From AP-15 sp963712825 (lineage in GTDB: Bacteria; Pseudomonadota; Alphaproteobacteria; ATCC43930; CGMCC-115725): a DNA stretch of 64,000 nt. A model generated the notes under the pieces. That model was not told the DNA's origin. It worked only from the letters and a program-made list of their open reading frames with translations, and made no database searches. This document shows positions 28,710-36,910 of this stretch, piece by piece (positions within the stretch are counted from its first letter, which is position 1; every line of letters starts with the position of its first letter). The DNA is taken from assembly GCA_963712825.1 (NCBI GenBank), contig CAVQJP010000005.1, positions 1-64,000 on the forward strand, in the 5' to 3' direction. A program made the translations under genes and the position numbers.

Positions 28710-30593
28710 GTGCGGCAAAACGCACCCGACCCCAAGGACGAACTCGGCTCGGGACGCGAACCGGGCGCGGCGCCGACGCCGCGGAGCGTGCTGCGCGCGG
28801 TCTTTGGCTTTGACGAATTCCGCGGCTCGCAGCAGCAGGTGATCGAGCAGGTTGCGGCGGGCGGCGACGCCGTCGTGCTGATGCCGACCGGGGGCGGCAA
28901 GTCGCTGTGCTACCAGATCCCGGCATTGCTGCGCCCGGGCGTCGGCGTCGTCGTCTCGCCGCTGATAGCACTGATGAAGGACCAGGTCGACGCGCTGCGC
29001 CAGCTCGGGGTGCGCGCCGCGGCGCTGAACTCGCGGCTGTCGCCGGCCGAAGCCGGTGCGGTCGAGCGCGCGGTCGGCGCCGGCGCTTTCGACCTGCTCT
29101 ACGTGTCGCCCGAACGGTTGACGACGCCGCGCTGCCTCGATCTCTTGGCGCGGTCGCGGCTGGCGCTGTTCGCGGTCGACGAGGCGCATTGCATCTCGCA
29201 ATGGGGCCATAATTTCCGGCCCGAGTACCAGCAGCTCTCGATCCTGCGGGAGCGCTTTGCGGGCGTGCCGCTGATGGCGCTGACCGCGACCGCGGACGAG
29301 CCGACCCGGCGCGACATCGTCGCCCGGCTCGGGCTCGGCGACGCGCCGGTTTTTGCCGCCGGCTACGACCGCCCGAACCTGTTCTACCGGGTTGTCGCCA
29401 AGCGCAGCCCGCTCGACCAGCTATGGCGGTTTCTTTCCGCGCGCCACCCGACCGACGCCGGGATCGTTTATTGCTTTACCCGCCGGGCGGCCGAGGAGAC
29501 CGCTTCGTGGCTGGCGGCGCGCGGGCGCGCAGCACTTCCCTACCATGCCGGGCTTGAGCCCGCTGTGCGCGAGCAGAACCAGGAGCGCTTTTTGCGCGAG
29601 GAAGGGGTCGTCGTCGCCGCGACGATCGCCTTCGGAATGGGCATCGACAAGCCCGACGTGCGCTTTGTCGCCCATCTCGACACGCCGAAAAATCTCGAAG
29701 CCTATTACCAGGAGACCGGGCGGGCGGGGCGCGACGGGTTGCCGGCCGACGCGTGGATGGCCTACGGCATCGCCGACGTGATGAACCTGTTGCGGCTGGT
29801 CGACGCCAAGCCTGGGGACGAGCGGCAGGCCCGCATCGAGCGCCAAAAGATCGACGCCCTGATCGGCTATTGCGAGACGGTGGCGTGCCGGCGCCAGGCG
29901 CTGCTCGGCTATTTCGGCGAGCGCGACCATCCGGCCTGCGGCAACTGCGACAATTGCCGCGAGCCGCCGGCCACCTGGGACGGCACCGTCGCCGCGCAAA
30001 AGGCGCTGTCGGCGGTCTACCGCACCGGCGAGCGCTTTGGCGCGCACTACCTCGCCGACTTGTTGCTCGGCGTCGACAACGAACGCATCAAGCGCTTCGG
30101 ACACGACCGGCTGAAGACGTTCGGGGTCGGCGCCGAGCTCGACCGGCGCCGCTGGCTGTCGGTGTTCCGCCAGCTCGCGGCGCAAGGGCTCGTCGTCCCC
30201 GATCTCGGCGGCCATGGCGGGCTGTCGCTGGGGCCGGGCGCGGCCGAAATCCTGCGGGGTGCGGCCAACGTCGAATTCCGGATCGACCCCGAGCGCAAGC
30301 GGCAGGACCGGAAGGAGCGCAGTGAAGCCAAATCGCCATCCCCCGCGACCGGGCTCGACCCCGCGGCGCACTCATTGTGGGAAGCGCTGCGCGCCTGGCG
30401 CCTGGCCGAGGCGCGGCGGCAGAAGCTCCCGCCCTACGTCATTTTTCACGATGCAACCCTGATCGAGATCGCCCGGCGGCGGCCCGCCTCGCTTGCCGCC
30501 CTCGCCCAAATTCCCGGCCTCGGGCAGAGCAAGCTCGAACGCTACGGCGCCGCCGTGATCGCCGCCGTCGCCGCGGCGGCGGCGACCGCGTGA
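28710..30593 (+). CDS. recQ: RecQ-family ATP-dependent DNA helicase
   Basis: A 627-residue 3'-5' SF2 helicase in recombination and fork repair. Walker A is in MPTGGGKSLCYQIPALL, Walker B/DEAH in FAVDEAHCISQWGHNFRPEY, and motif VI in YYQETGRAGRDGLPADAW. The RQC zinc ligands are in CGNCDNC. A winged-helix segment and a C-terminal HRDC-like domain (LPPYVIFHDATLIEIARRRP) complete it. Start is GTG at 28710 with AAGGAG upstream. Length is normal. Confidence 0.92.
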   Translation: MRQNAPDPKDELGSGREPGAAPTPRSVLRAVFGFDEFRGSQQQVIEQVAAGGDAVVLMPTGGGKSLCYQIPALLRPGVGVVVSPLIALMKDQVDALRQLGVRAAALNSRLSPAEAGAVERAVGAGAFDLLYVSPERLTTPRCLDLLARSRLALFAVDEAHCISQWGHNFRPEYQQLSILRERFAGVPLMALTATADEPTRRDIVARLGLGDAPVFAAGYDRPNLFYRVVAKRSPLDQLWRFLSARHPTDAGIVYCFTRRAAEETASWLAARGRAALPYHAGLEPAVREQNQERFLREEGVVVAATIAFGMGIDKPDVRFVAHLDTPKNLEAYYQETGRAGRDGLPADAWMAYGIADVMNLLRLVDAKPGDERQARIERQKIDALIGYCETVACRRQALLGYFGERDHPACGNCDNCREPPATWDGTVAAQKALSAVYRTGERFGAHYLADLLLGVDNERIKRFGHDRLKTFGVGAELDRRRWLSVFRQLAAQGLVVPDLGGHGGLSLGPGAAEILRGAANVEFRIDPERKRQDRKERSEAKSPSPATGLDPAAHSLWEALRAWRLAEARRQKLPPYVIFHDATLIEIARRRPASLAALAQIPGLGQSKLERYGAAVIAAVAAAAATA

Positions 30594-30669
30594 GGCCGCC
30601 CGCGGCTTAACTCCTTATCAAGAATTCCGAGCGCAATCTGCACCACCCCCCACCCTCACGGAGGCTCCC

Positions 30670-30831
30670 GTGCGAGCGCTTTTTGACAATCTCCTCGAAG
30701 ACGAGTCTGGCGTTACCGCAATCGAATACGGATTGATCGCAGCCCTGATCGCGGTCGTCTGCATCGCCGCCTGGACGGCGATCGGCAACAATCTCAACTC
30801 GGCCTTCACCAGCATCGAAGACGACATCTGA
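30670..30831 (+). CDS. Flp/Fap type IVb pilin, copy 1
   Basis: A 53-residue prepilin with GTG start after GGAGG at 30660-30664. The prepilin peptidase site is G14|V15 in ESG|VTAIEYGLIAALIA, with the required glutamate at mature position 5, followed by the single hydrophobic helix. The product is identical to copy 2. No tad/cpa assembly genes are in the window, so the pilins are orphans here. Flanking DNA is part of a tandem duplication. Confidence 0.93.
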   Translation: MRALFDNLLEDESGVTAIEYGLIAALIAVVCIAAWTAIGNNLNSAFTSIEDDI

Positions 30832-30925
30832 GGGACCGCGCGGCGTCGCGCCGGCTGTCGCGTTCAACGCCTCTTTCGACGCCCTGGCCGTGCAATTCTG
30901 ACGGATGGTATCTCAATTCCTTTTT

Positions 30926-31008
30926 CGTCATTCCCGCGAAAGCGGGAACCCAGGGCGACCAACAACTGCGCCAGCGGCCCTGGGCCCCCGCTTGCGCGGG
31001 GGTGACGG
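30926..31008. repeat. Palindromic repeat, CGTCATTCCCGCGAAAGC family, copy 2
   Basis: Left arm CGTCATTCCCGCGAAAGCGG and right arm CCCCGCTTGCGCGGGGGTGA surround about 25 bp. It sits behind pilin copy 1 and was carried along in the tandem duplication, because copy 3 follows pilin copy 2 in the same position. Confidence 0.8.
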
Positions 31009-31126
31009 AAAAACAATCATTGAGAACCATATGTCTGCTTCGTGCTACTAGCTGCAATCGTGTCCGGCAGCGCCGTATTGCCCGCGGCATATTGGACCTG
31101 AGATCATTGGCATAGGGGTGGCGAGG

Positions 31127-31320
31127 ATGACAACCCCTCGGCTCGATTTGCCGACGCGATGCCCGCCGCATGCTCGACCGATATCGGGCGTTTATCCGTG
31201 CGCCAGCCCGCCAGCGCGCCAGCCTTTGAAATTGTCGCCTTGGGGTTTTTTACGGCGCAGACGCACGGCCCGACCGTGCCATTGTCGGAATCGGCAAGCG
31301 CCGATTTTGTTCAGCTTTGA
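31127..31320 (+). pseudogene. Degenerate 5' end of the GT87 gene, left by tandem duplication
   Basis: DNA from about 31080 to 31320 resembles the start region of the GT87 gene at 32223. A shared lead-in ATTGGAC..GAGA.CATTGGCA precedes ATGAC in both. Protein-level matches are MLDRYR against LLDRYR and AFEIVALGFFTAQTHG against AFEIVAFVFLAAGTHG. SADFVQL followed by a stop corresponds to SDFVSF. The reading frame is broken. It shows that the duplicated unit once contained pilin plus GT87 start. Confidence 0.75.
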
Positions 31321-31399
31321 GGCCGCCGCGAGCTTAACTCCTTATCAAGAATTCCGAGCGCAATCTGCACCAACCCCCCCCACCATCACGGAGGCTCCG

Positions 31400-31561
31400 G
31401 TGAGAGCGCTTTTTGACAATCTTCTCGAAGACGAGTCTGGCGTCACCGCAATCGAGTACGGGTTGATCGCAGCCTTGATTGCGGTCGTCTGCATCGCCGC
31501 CTGGACGGCGATCGGCAACAATCTCAACTCAGCCTTCACCAGCATCGAAGACGACATCTGA
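31400..31561 (+). CDS. Flp/Fap type IVb pilin, copy 2
   Basis: 53 residues, identical in sequence to copy 1, with GTG start after GGAGG. The cleavage context SG|VTAIEY is intact. About 70 bp upstream (from CTCCTTATCAAGAATTCCGA) and about 40 bp downstream are nearly identical to copy 1, and the spacing between the two starts is 730 bp. The duplication is recent enough that the protein has not changed. Confidence 0.93.
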   Translation: MRALFDNLLEDESGVTAIEYGLIAALIAVVCIAAWTAIGNNLNSAFTSIEDDI

Positions 31562-31655
31562 GGGACCGCACGGCGTCGCGTCGGCTGTCGCGTTCAACGC
31601 CGTTTTCGACGCCCTGGTGGTGCAATTCTGGCGGATGGTGCCTCAATTCCTTTTT

Positions 31656-31749
31656 CGTCATACCCGCGAAAGCGGGAACCCAGGGCGGCCAACAACTGCG
31701 CCGGCGGCCCTGGACTCTCGCGAAAGCGGCGCGAAAGCGGGGGCGACGG
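31656..31749. repeat. Palindromic repeat, CGTCATTCCCGCGAAAGC family, copy 3
   Basis: Left arm CGTCATACCCGCGAAAGCGG is intact. The right arm is scrambled (repeated CGCGAAAGCGG units) compared with copy 2. Located behind pilin copy 2. Confidence 0.7.
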
Positions 31750-31925
31750 AAAAACAATCATTGAGAACCACGGGAGCAAGGAGCGCGGCGAAGCCAACAT
31801 CGCAACCGGCCGCGGCCCGCCCCATGGGCGCGACGGCGCGGCGCGTAAGCTCGCGTGACCGGGTTAATCTCCAATCAAGAATTCCGAGCGCATTCTGCGT
31901 TACCCCCAGCATCACGGAGGCTGCC

Positions 31926-32087
31926 GTGCACGCGCTTTTTAATGATCTTTTCGAGGACAAATCCGGTGTCACCGCGATCGAATACGGATTGATCGCAGCT
32001 TTTATCGCGGTCGTCTGTGTCGCCGCCTGGGCGGCAATCGGCAACAATCTCAACTCGGCCTTCACCAATCTCGAAAGCAGCATGTAA
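31926..32087 (+). CDS. Flp/Fap type IVb pilin, copy 3 (diverged)
   Basis: 53 residues, GTG start after GGAGG. Processing site SG|VTAIEYGLIAAFIAV is retained. It differs from copies 1 and 2 at the N-terminus (MHALFNDLFEDK), in the helix (VAAWAAIG) and at the C-terminus (NLESSM). The upstream lead AATTCCGAGCGCA is shared with the other copies. Next gene is the GT87 protein. This is the most diverged member and perhaps the original partner of that gene. Confidence 0.92.
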   Translation: MHALFNDLFEDKSGVTAIEYGLIAAFIAVVCVAAWAAIGNNLNSAFTNLESSM

Positions 32088-32222
32088 GCGCGCCTCACGG
32101 CATCGCGTCGGCTGTCGCGCCCGCCCTTTTTTGGGCACGCCGCCATTTGCAGTCGCCTCCGGCAGCACCGTCTTATCCAAAGCATCATTGGACACGAGAC
32201 CATTGGCAAAAAAGCCCAAGCG

Positions 32223-33458
32223 ATGACGGCCCGCGGGTTTGCTTGTCGCGGCGAGTCCAGGCGCTTGCTCGACCGTTATCGGCTGTCTCTGCTCTGCGGC
32301 AGTCTGCTGGCTTTCGAAATTGTCGCCTTTGTGTTTCTCGCGGCGGGGACGCACGGCCTGATCGTGCGATTGTCAAAACCGTCGAGCAGCGATTTCGTCA
32401 GCTTTTACGCTGCCGGCAGCCTGGCTGACGCCGGCACGCCCCAATTGGCCTACGACCATCGCGCTCATTACGCCGCCGAGCAGCGGGCGGTGGCGCCCGG
32501 GATCGGCTACAACCTCTATTATTATCCGCCGGTGTTTCTGCTGCTTTGCGCGCTGCTCGCCCGCCTGCCTTATGTCGTGGCCTTTGTCGTGTTCGAGACG
32601 GGCACGCTCGGCTGCTTTCTGCTCGTCATGCGCCGCATCCTCGATCAGCGCGACTGGGTTGTCCTGATCGCTGTCCTGGCCTTTCCGCCGGTATTGTGGA
32701 CGATCGGCTTTGGGCAGAACGGCCTGCTGACGGCGAGCTTGTTCGGCGCGGCGACCCTGCTCGTCGACCGCCGGCCGGTGCTTGCCGGCCTTCTGTTCGG
32801 GGCGTTGTGCTACAAGCCGCATTACGCATTGCTGGTCCCGGTGGCGCTTGCCGCCGCCGGCCGCTGGCGGGCTTTTGCCGCGGCCGCGGCCGGTGCGATC
32901 GGATTGTGTGTGCTGTCGCTCATTGTTTTCGGTTGGCCGACATGGATGGCATTTCTGGCCGCAGCCGCCGCATCCCCTTCGGTATACGATTCCGGCCACA
33001 TTCCGTTTGAGCTGTTCGTGACGCCGTTTGGCGCGGTGCGACTGCTCGGCGGCAGCCTTGCCGCCAGCTATATCGCGCAGGGCGTGACGACCCTCGCAGC
33101 AGCCATGGTAGTCGCGATCGTCTGGCGACGAGAGCTGCCTTTGCCGGTCAGGGCGGCAACATTGATCGCCGCGACGCTGGTCGCGGTGCCGTTGGCGCTG
33201 TTTTACGATCTGGTGCTGGCGGCCGTTGCCGGCGCCTGGCTGTTGCGCATCCGGGCGCCGCAGCGTCTGCCCGAATGGGTGGAGATGGCGCTCGCGGGGC
33301 TCTATGTGCTGACCTTAAATCCGCGAAACATCGGCGGCGCATTGTCCGTGCCGGTCGGATCTCTGATCGCGTTGACGTTTGCGGTGCTGGTCGCCGCCAT
33401 CGCGCTGCGCGGCCAAGACGAGGCTGCCGGCCATTCGCTCGCGGCGCCGGCGCGGTAG
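32223..33458 (+). CDS. GT87 / DUF2029 family membrane glycosyltransferase
   Basis: A 411-residue polytopic membrane protein with about ten hydrophobic segments. DUF2029 hallmarks are SSSDFVSFYAAG near the first periplasmic loop, YNLYYYPPVFLLLCALLARL, and GQNGLLTASLFGAATLLVD with ALCYKPHYALLVP. Relatives are polyprenol-phosphate-mannose-dependent mannosyltransferases. It lies 136 bp behind pilin copy 3. A broken copy of its first 60 codons lies between pilin copies 1 and 2. It might glycosylate an envelope product, but a pilin link is speculative. Confidence 0.82.
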   Translation: MTARGFACRGESRRLLDRYRLSLLCGSLLAFEIVAFVFLAAGTHGLIVRLSKPSSSDFVSFYAAGSLADAGTPQLAYDHRAHYAAEQRAVAPGIGYNLYYYPPVFLLLCALLARLPYVVAFVVFETGTLGCFLLVMRRILDQRDWVVLIAVLAFPPVLWTIGFGQNGLLTASLFGAATLLVDRRPVLAGLLFGALCYKPHYALLVPVALAAAGRWRAFAAAAAGAIGLCVLSLIVFGWPTWMAFLAAAAASPSVYDSGHIPFELFVTPFGAVRLLGGSLAASYIAQGVTTLAAAMVVAIVWRRELPLPVRAATLIAATLVAVPLALFYDLVLAAVAGAWLLRIRAPQRLPEWVEMALAGLYVLTLNPRNIGGALSVPVGSLIALTFAVLVAAIALRGQDEAAGHSLAAPAR

Positions 33459-33502
33459 CCGCCCGGCCCTGCCGCCAGCCTTAGAACCGGCAGAGCCCGG
33501 CG

Positions 33503-33832
33503 TCAATCGCGCGGCGGCCGGCCGCGATATTGCTGCAGCCTGGTCGAGCGCAGACCGGGCAGCCCGTGCTCCTCGTAAGCGCGCTGCCAGCTGGCGAACT
33601 CTTCCTCCGAGAGCTGGTAGCGTTGACAGGCTTCCTCTGCCGTCAACACTCCGTTGGCGACGCCGGTCACGACCGCGGCCTTGCGGCGGATCGTCCACCG
33701 TCTGACATTCGGCGGCGGCAAGTCGCCAAACGAACGCGGCGTCTCAGCCATGGCCGAATAGTCCGCCGGTTCCCCGACCGCCCCGTCTGCCGCCGCGACC
33801 CCCGACTCCCCGGCAAAAAATTGCGACCTCAT
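33503..33832 (-). CDS. sciP: SciP-like DUF1153 regulator (CtrA pathway)
   Basis: A 109-residue DNA-binding protein. The core DLPPPNVRRWTIRRKAAVV, TAEEACQRYQLSEEEFASWQ and GLPGLRSTRLQQYR is that of SciP/DUF1153. SciP binds CtrA-regulated promoters and represses them in alphaproteobacteria. The C-terminus is RPPRD. ATG at 33832 is the first good start, but the ribosome site is weak, so an upstream start is possible. Compared with the roughly 90-residue Caulobacter protein it has about 25 extra N-terminal residues. Upstream lies an AT-rich block with several TTAA half-sites. Confidence 0.85.
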   Translation of the reverse strand: MRSQFFAGESGVAAADGAVGEPADYSAMAETPRSFGDLPPPNVRRWTIRRKAAVVTGVANGVLTAEEACQRYQLSEEEFASWQRAYEEHGLPGLRSTRLQQYRGRPPRD

Positions 33833-34027
33833 GTGCTTGCTGACCCATTGCTCTTTGCGCTTTCGACCGGATGGCGTCGATGCCGGCGCGCCTCGCCGCT
33901 GCCATGACCTCGGGCAAGCCGCCGCTATGTTGATCGCGGCGCCGCTTTCGATCCTCCGGAACAACCGGCGCTTACCGTCCGGTTGTGAATTACCCCAACC
34001 GCGCGTGATATTCCACAATATTGATCG

Positions 34028-34073
34028 TTAATTTTCTAAGCATTGTTGGTTAACTTAACCATTATTTGGTTAA
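34028..34073. promoter_or_regulatory. TTAA-rich operator-like block upstream of sciP
   Basis: In an otherwise GC-rich region, four TTAA half-sites begin at 34028, 34050, 34055 and 34070. GGTTAA-C-TTAACC (34048-34060) is a perfect hyphenated palindrome, and GGTTAA recurs at 34068. The CtrA consensus is TTAA-N7-TTAA, and none of these spacings is exactly seven. A CtrA or SciP operator is therefore plausible but unproven. The block can serve sciP (minus strand) and the membrane-protein gene at 34283. Confidence 0.45.
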
Positions 34074-34282
34074 GCAAGCCCTCGTTGCGATGAATATCGG
34101 CCAGGATTGCTTGATCTCTGCCGGCCGCGCCCGAATATTGCCACGGCCGAGGGCGGCGCGCCGAAATGGGAACGCAATCCCGGCCCGGCATGTCGCCGGC
34201 GATCTCTTCTGCACGCCACGGCCGGCGCGGCGCCGGCGGCGGCTATGATGGCGGCTGCGCGAGCGTATTCACGGTTTCGGCG

Positions 34283-34660
34283 ATGCCCACGGACGAGCTT
34301 GCATTCTGCATTTTATGCGCCGCCGCGGCGCTTGGCCTCGGCCTCGCTTTTGTGCATTTGCGAGGGCCGCAGGGGTGGACGCCGCATCCGGCCGTCGCCG
34401 CGGTTCACGGCGCCCTCGGCGCCGCCGCTCTCGTCGTGCTGCTGGCCGCCCTTGCCCGTCCGAGACCGCAAAGTGCCATGGGCACCGCCGGTTTTCGCAC
34501 GACGAGCGCGGCGCTGCTGGCAGCAGCCTTGTTGCTCGGCCTCGTTATGGCACGGGCTGCATGGCGCCGCCGGCGCCCGGCGGGCATGCTCGTGGGTGCG
34601 CATGCCGGCTTCGCGATCGCCGGCCTCGTGCTGCTGCTGGCGCTGCTCGTGCTCGGTTAA
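34283..34660 (+). CDS. Small membrane protein of unknown function
   Basis: A 125-residue protein with about four hydrophobic helices: AFCILCAAAALGLGLAF, AVHGALGAAALVVLLAAL, TTSAALLAAALLLGLVMA and GFAIAGLVLLLALLVLG. A Trp/Pro loop (GPQGWTPHP) lies after the first. I do not recognise a named family. The ATG at 34283 is selected because the longer frame upstream has no membrane character. The gene stands alone between sciP and a lipoprotein gene on the opposite strand. Confidence 0.6.
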   Translation: MPTDELAFCILCAAAALGLGLAFVHLRGPQGWTPHPAVAAVHGALGAAALVVLLAALARPRPQSAMGTAGFRTTSAALLAAALLLGLVMARAAWRRRRPAGMLVGAHAGFAIAGLVLLLALLVLG

Positions 34661-34750
34661 AAGCGGCTTGTCCGTCAGATCGCATCGGCGAAGCAGCAAC
34701 CGAGCCCAACCCGGACTGGGTGAGGGGAATCAACTCGTTCGGAAACTGCT

Positions 34751-35062
34751 TTAACGGGCGGCTTGAGGAATGAGATCGGCAAAAAAGGGCTTGTACGTCT
34801 GGCAGCGCACCTGGGCCGCAAGAATTTCGCCGGGGACCGCCTCGAGCGCCTTTACGGCCTCGGTGCGATCGGGTGTCGCGCACACTTGCTCGGCGAGTAG
34901 CGCATTGACCCGGGGCTCATAGCGGTTGAACGCGGCGAACTCCGGCGGGATCTCGCCGGTCGCCCGCAACGCGCTGACGCCGAACTCGTCCTTGATCGGG
35001 AGGTACGGAGTGCACCCCGCGGCAACGAGGCAAAGCAGCAACAGTGCAGAAGATCTTCGCAT
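34751..35062 (-). CDS. Small lipoprotein of unknown function
   Basis: 103 residues. MRRSSALLLLCLVAAGC is a clear lipoprotein signal with the lipobox cysteine at position 17. The mature part includes VCATPDRTEAVKALEAVPGE and QVRCQTYKPFFADL, with two further cysteines that could form a disulfide. Likely anchored in the outer or inner membrane. It lies behind the queuosine operon on the same strand, with about 100 bp between. Confidence 0.75.
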   Translation of the reverse strand: MRRSSALLLLCLVAAGCTPYLPIKDEFGVSALRATGEIPPEFAAFNRYEPRVNALLAEQVCATPDRTEAVKALEAVPGEILAAQVRCQTYKPFFADLIPQAAR

Positions 35063-35160
35063 GCCCGGTCCGTCGTCAGTCGATGCCGCGGCGCAGTGTG
35101 CCGGGCGAGCAGGCCCGGCGCAACTGTCGCGATGCGTGACGGCTCTGCCGCCGCGCGCTT

Positions 35161-36441
35161 CTATTCGGCTTCGCGCTCCCATTCGGCGCGGACCAGCGGG
35201 TCGTTTTCGCTGGCGAGCCGGTGCGCGCGCTCGGCCTGGAACGTTCGGGGCGACAGGCGGGAGACCGCCCATACCGCGGCGGCGCGCACCAGCGGCGCCT
35301 CGTCCGCGAGGCGATTTCGTGCGGCTGCGAGCAGCTCGGCCCGATCCTGCCCAGCCCGGCCCGGCCCGGCATTGCCCATCCCGGCGTTGCCGATCGCGAC
35401 CAGCACGTTGCGCAGAAACCGGGTGCGGCCGACACGCTTGACCGGCGAGCCCGCAAACATCAGGCGGAAACCGCGATCGTCGAGTGCCGCGAGCGCGGCG
35501 AGACGCGGCGCGGTCAACTCCGCGCGCGGTAGGAAATCGGCCTCGCGGGCCGCTTTCGCGAATTTGTTCCAGGGGCAGACCGCGAGGCAGTCGTCGCATC
35601 CGTAGACGCGGTTGCCGATCGCCGGGCGCAGCTCGGCCGGGATCATCCCCTTGTGCTCGATCGTCAGATACGAGATGCAGCGCCGCGCATCGAGCCGGTG
35701 CGGGGCCGGGAACGCGGCCGTCGGGCAAATGTCGAGACAGCGCCGGCACGAGCCGCAACGGTCGGGTTCGGGCGGGTCGGGCTCGAGCGCCAGGCTCAGA
35801 TAGATTTCGCCGAGAAACAGCCACGACCCGAATCCGCGCGAAACGAGATTGGTGTGCTTGCCCTGCCAGCCGATCCCGGCCTGCTGCGCCAGCGGCTTTT
35901 CCATGACCGGCGCGGTGTCGACAAAAAGCTTCAGGGCGCCCGGCCAGCTGCCGTCGATCCACCGCGCCAGCACCCGCAGCCGGCGCTTCAGGGTGTCGTG
36001 GTAGTCATGCCCGCGGGCATAAACCGAGACCGCGCCGAGCGCCGGCTCGGCGGCGAGCGCGAATGGGTCGTCCTCGGGCGCGTAATTGACCCCGAGCACG
36101 ACTATGGTCCGCGCCTCGGCCCACAATGCCCGCGGGTCGCCGCGGCGCTCCGCGGTGGCGGCGAGCCAGCCCATGTCGCCGTGCCAGCCGCGGGCGACGA
36201 ATTCCTGGAGATCGTCGCGGGCCGCGTCGCCAAGCTCGGCGGCGGCAAAACCGACCGCGTCGAAGCCGAGGGCCAAGGCCCGCTCGCGGATCGCTTCGCG
36301 GATCGTCTCTGCGCTTGTCTCCGCGTCTTCTCGGTCGCCCTCGCGCAACGGGGAATCCAGCCCCGCCGGTCGCTCGACCGCAGCTCTGGGCCCCCGCTTT
36401 TGCGGGGGTGACGGTCGATCGGGGGCGGCAGCCGGCGGCAT
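35161..36441 (-). CDS. queG: Epoxyqueuosine reductase QueG
   Basis: Final step of queuosine synthesis, reducing epoxyqueuosine in tRNA with cobalamin and Fe-S clusters. The cluster motifs CGSCRRCLDICPT and CDDCLAVCPWNKFAKAA are complete. The GIGWQGKHTNLVSRGFGSWL region and a HEAT-like C-terminus match the family. ATG at 36441 is 10 bases after the queF stop. However, the first 30 codons read through half of a palindromic repeat, so a TTG start at 36348, directly before REGDREDAE, is a good alternative. Third gene of tgt-queF-queG. Confidence 0.9.
   Translation of the reverse strand: MPPAAAPDRPSPPQKRGPRAAVERPAGLDSPLREGDREDAETSAETIREAIRERALALGFDAVGFAAAELGDAARDDLQEFVARGWHGDMGWLAATAERRGDPRALWAEARTIVVLGVNYAPEDDPFALAAEPALGAVSVYARGHDYHDTLKRRLRVLARWIDGSWPGALKLFVDTAPVMEKPLAQQAGIGWQGKHTNLVSRGFGSWLFLGEIYLSLALEPDPPEPDRCGSCRRCLDICPTAAFPAPHRLDARRCISYLTIEHKGMIPAELRPAIGNRVYGCDDCLAVCPWNKFAKAAREADFLPRAELTAPRLAALAALDDRGFRLMFAGSPVKRVGRTRFLRNVLVAIGNAGMGNAGPGRAGQDRAELLAAARNRLADEAPLVRAAAVWAVSRLSPRTFQAERAHRLASENDPLVRAEWEREAE
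36386..36414. repeat. Half copy of the CGTCATTCCCGCGAAAGC-type palindrome inside the 5' end of queG
   Basis: CCCCCGCTTTTGCGGGGGTG is the right arm seen in copies 1 and 2. Here it lies between the two candidate start codons of queG and is translated as SPPQKRGP in frame if ATG 36441 is used. No left arm is visible. Confidence 0.7.
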
Positions 36442-36451
36442 TGAAGCTGCG

Positions 36452-36910
36452 TCAGCCGCGGCCGCGATAAGCCGGCACGCCGGGGTCGGGCAGCCACAAC
36501 CCGGCGGGCGGCTCGGCGGTCTGATAGAACACGTCGATCGGGATGCCGCCGCGCGGATACCAGTAGCCTGATATCCGCAGCCAGCGCGGCTGCAGGGTTT
36601 CGGTCAGCCGGCGGGCGACAGCGAGGGTGCAGTCTTCGTGAAAGGCGGCGTGATTGCGAAAGGCGCCGAGATAGAGCTTTAACGACTTGCTTTCGAGGAT
36701 CGCTGCCGCGGGCGCGTAGTCGATCACGAAATGGGCGAAATCGGGCTGGCCGGTCACCGGGCACAGCGAGGTGAACTCGGGGCAGGTAAAGCGAACAAGA
36801 TAAAGCAGCCCCGGATGCGGGTTCGGCACGGTTTCGAGCACCGCCGCCGCGGGCGATTGCGGCAGCGGCGTCCGCCGGCCGAGCTGGGTCAGAGCGGGTG
36901 TTTCAGTCAT
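36452..36910 (-). CDS. queF: NADPH-dependent 7-cyano-7-deazaguanine reductase QueF
   Basis: A 152-residue unimodular QueF reducing preQ0 to preQ1. The nucleophilic cysteine is in EFTSLCPVTGQPDF. The QueF signature ESKSLKLYLGAFRNHAAFHE carries NADPH-binding residues. The catalytic aspartate region follows. Its ATG (36910-36908) overlaps the tgt stop as ATGA, so translation is coupled. Length is normal for the short type. Confidence 0.93.
   Translation of the reverse strand: MTETPALTQLGRRTPLPQSPAAAVLETVPNPHPGLLYLVRFTCPEFTSLCPVTGQPDFAHFVIDYAPAAAILESKSLKLYLGAFRNHAAFHEDCTLAVARRLTETLQPRWLRISGYWYPRGGIPIDVFYQTAEPPAGLWLPDPGVPAYRGRG

Noticed and set aside
30900..31800. Possible CRISPR-like array because of repeated GCGAAAGCGGG words
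   Set aside because: These are arms of dispersed palindromes and parts of a tandem duplication; there are no regular spacers and no cas genes.
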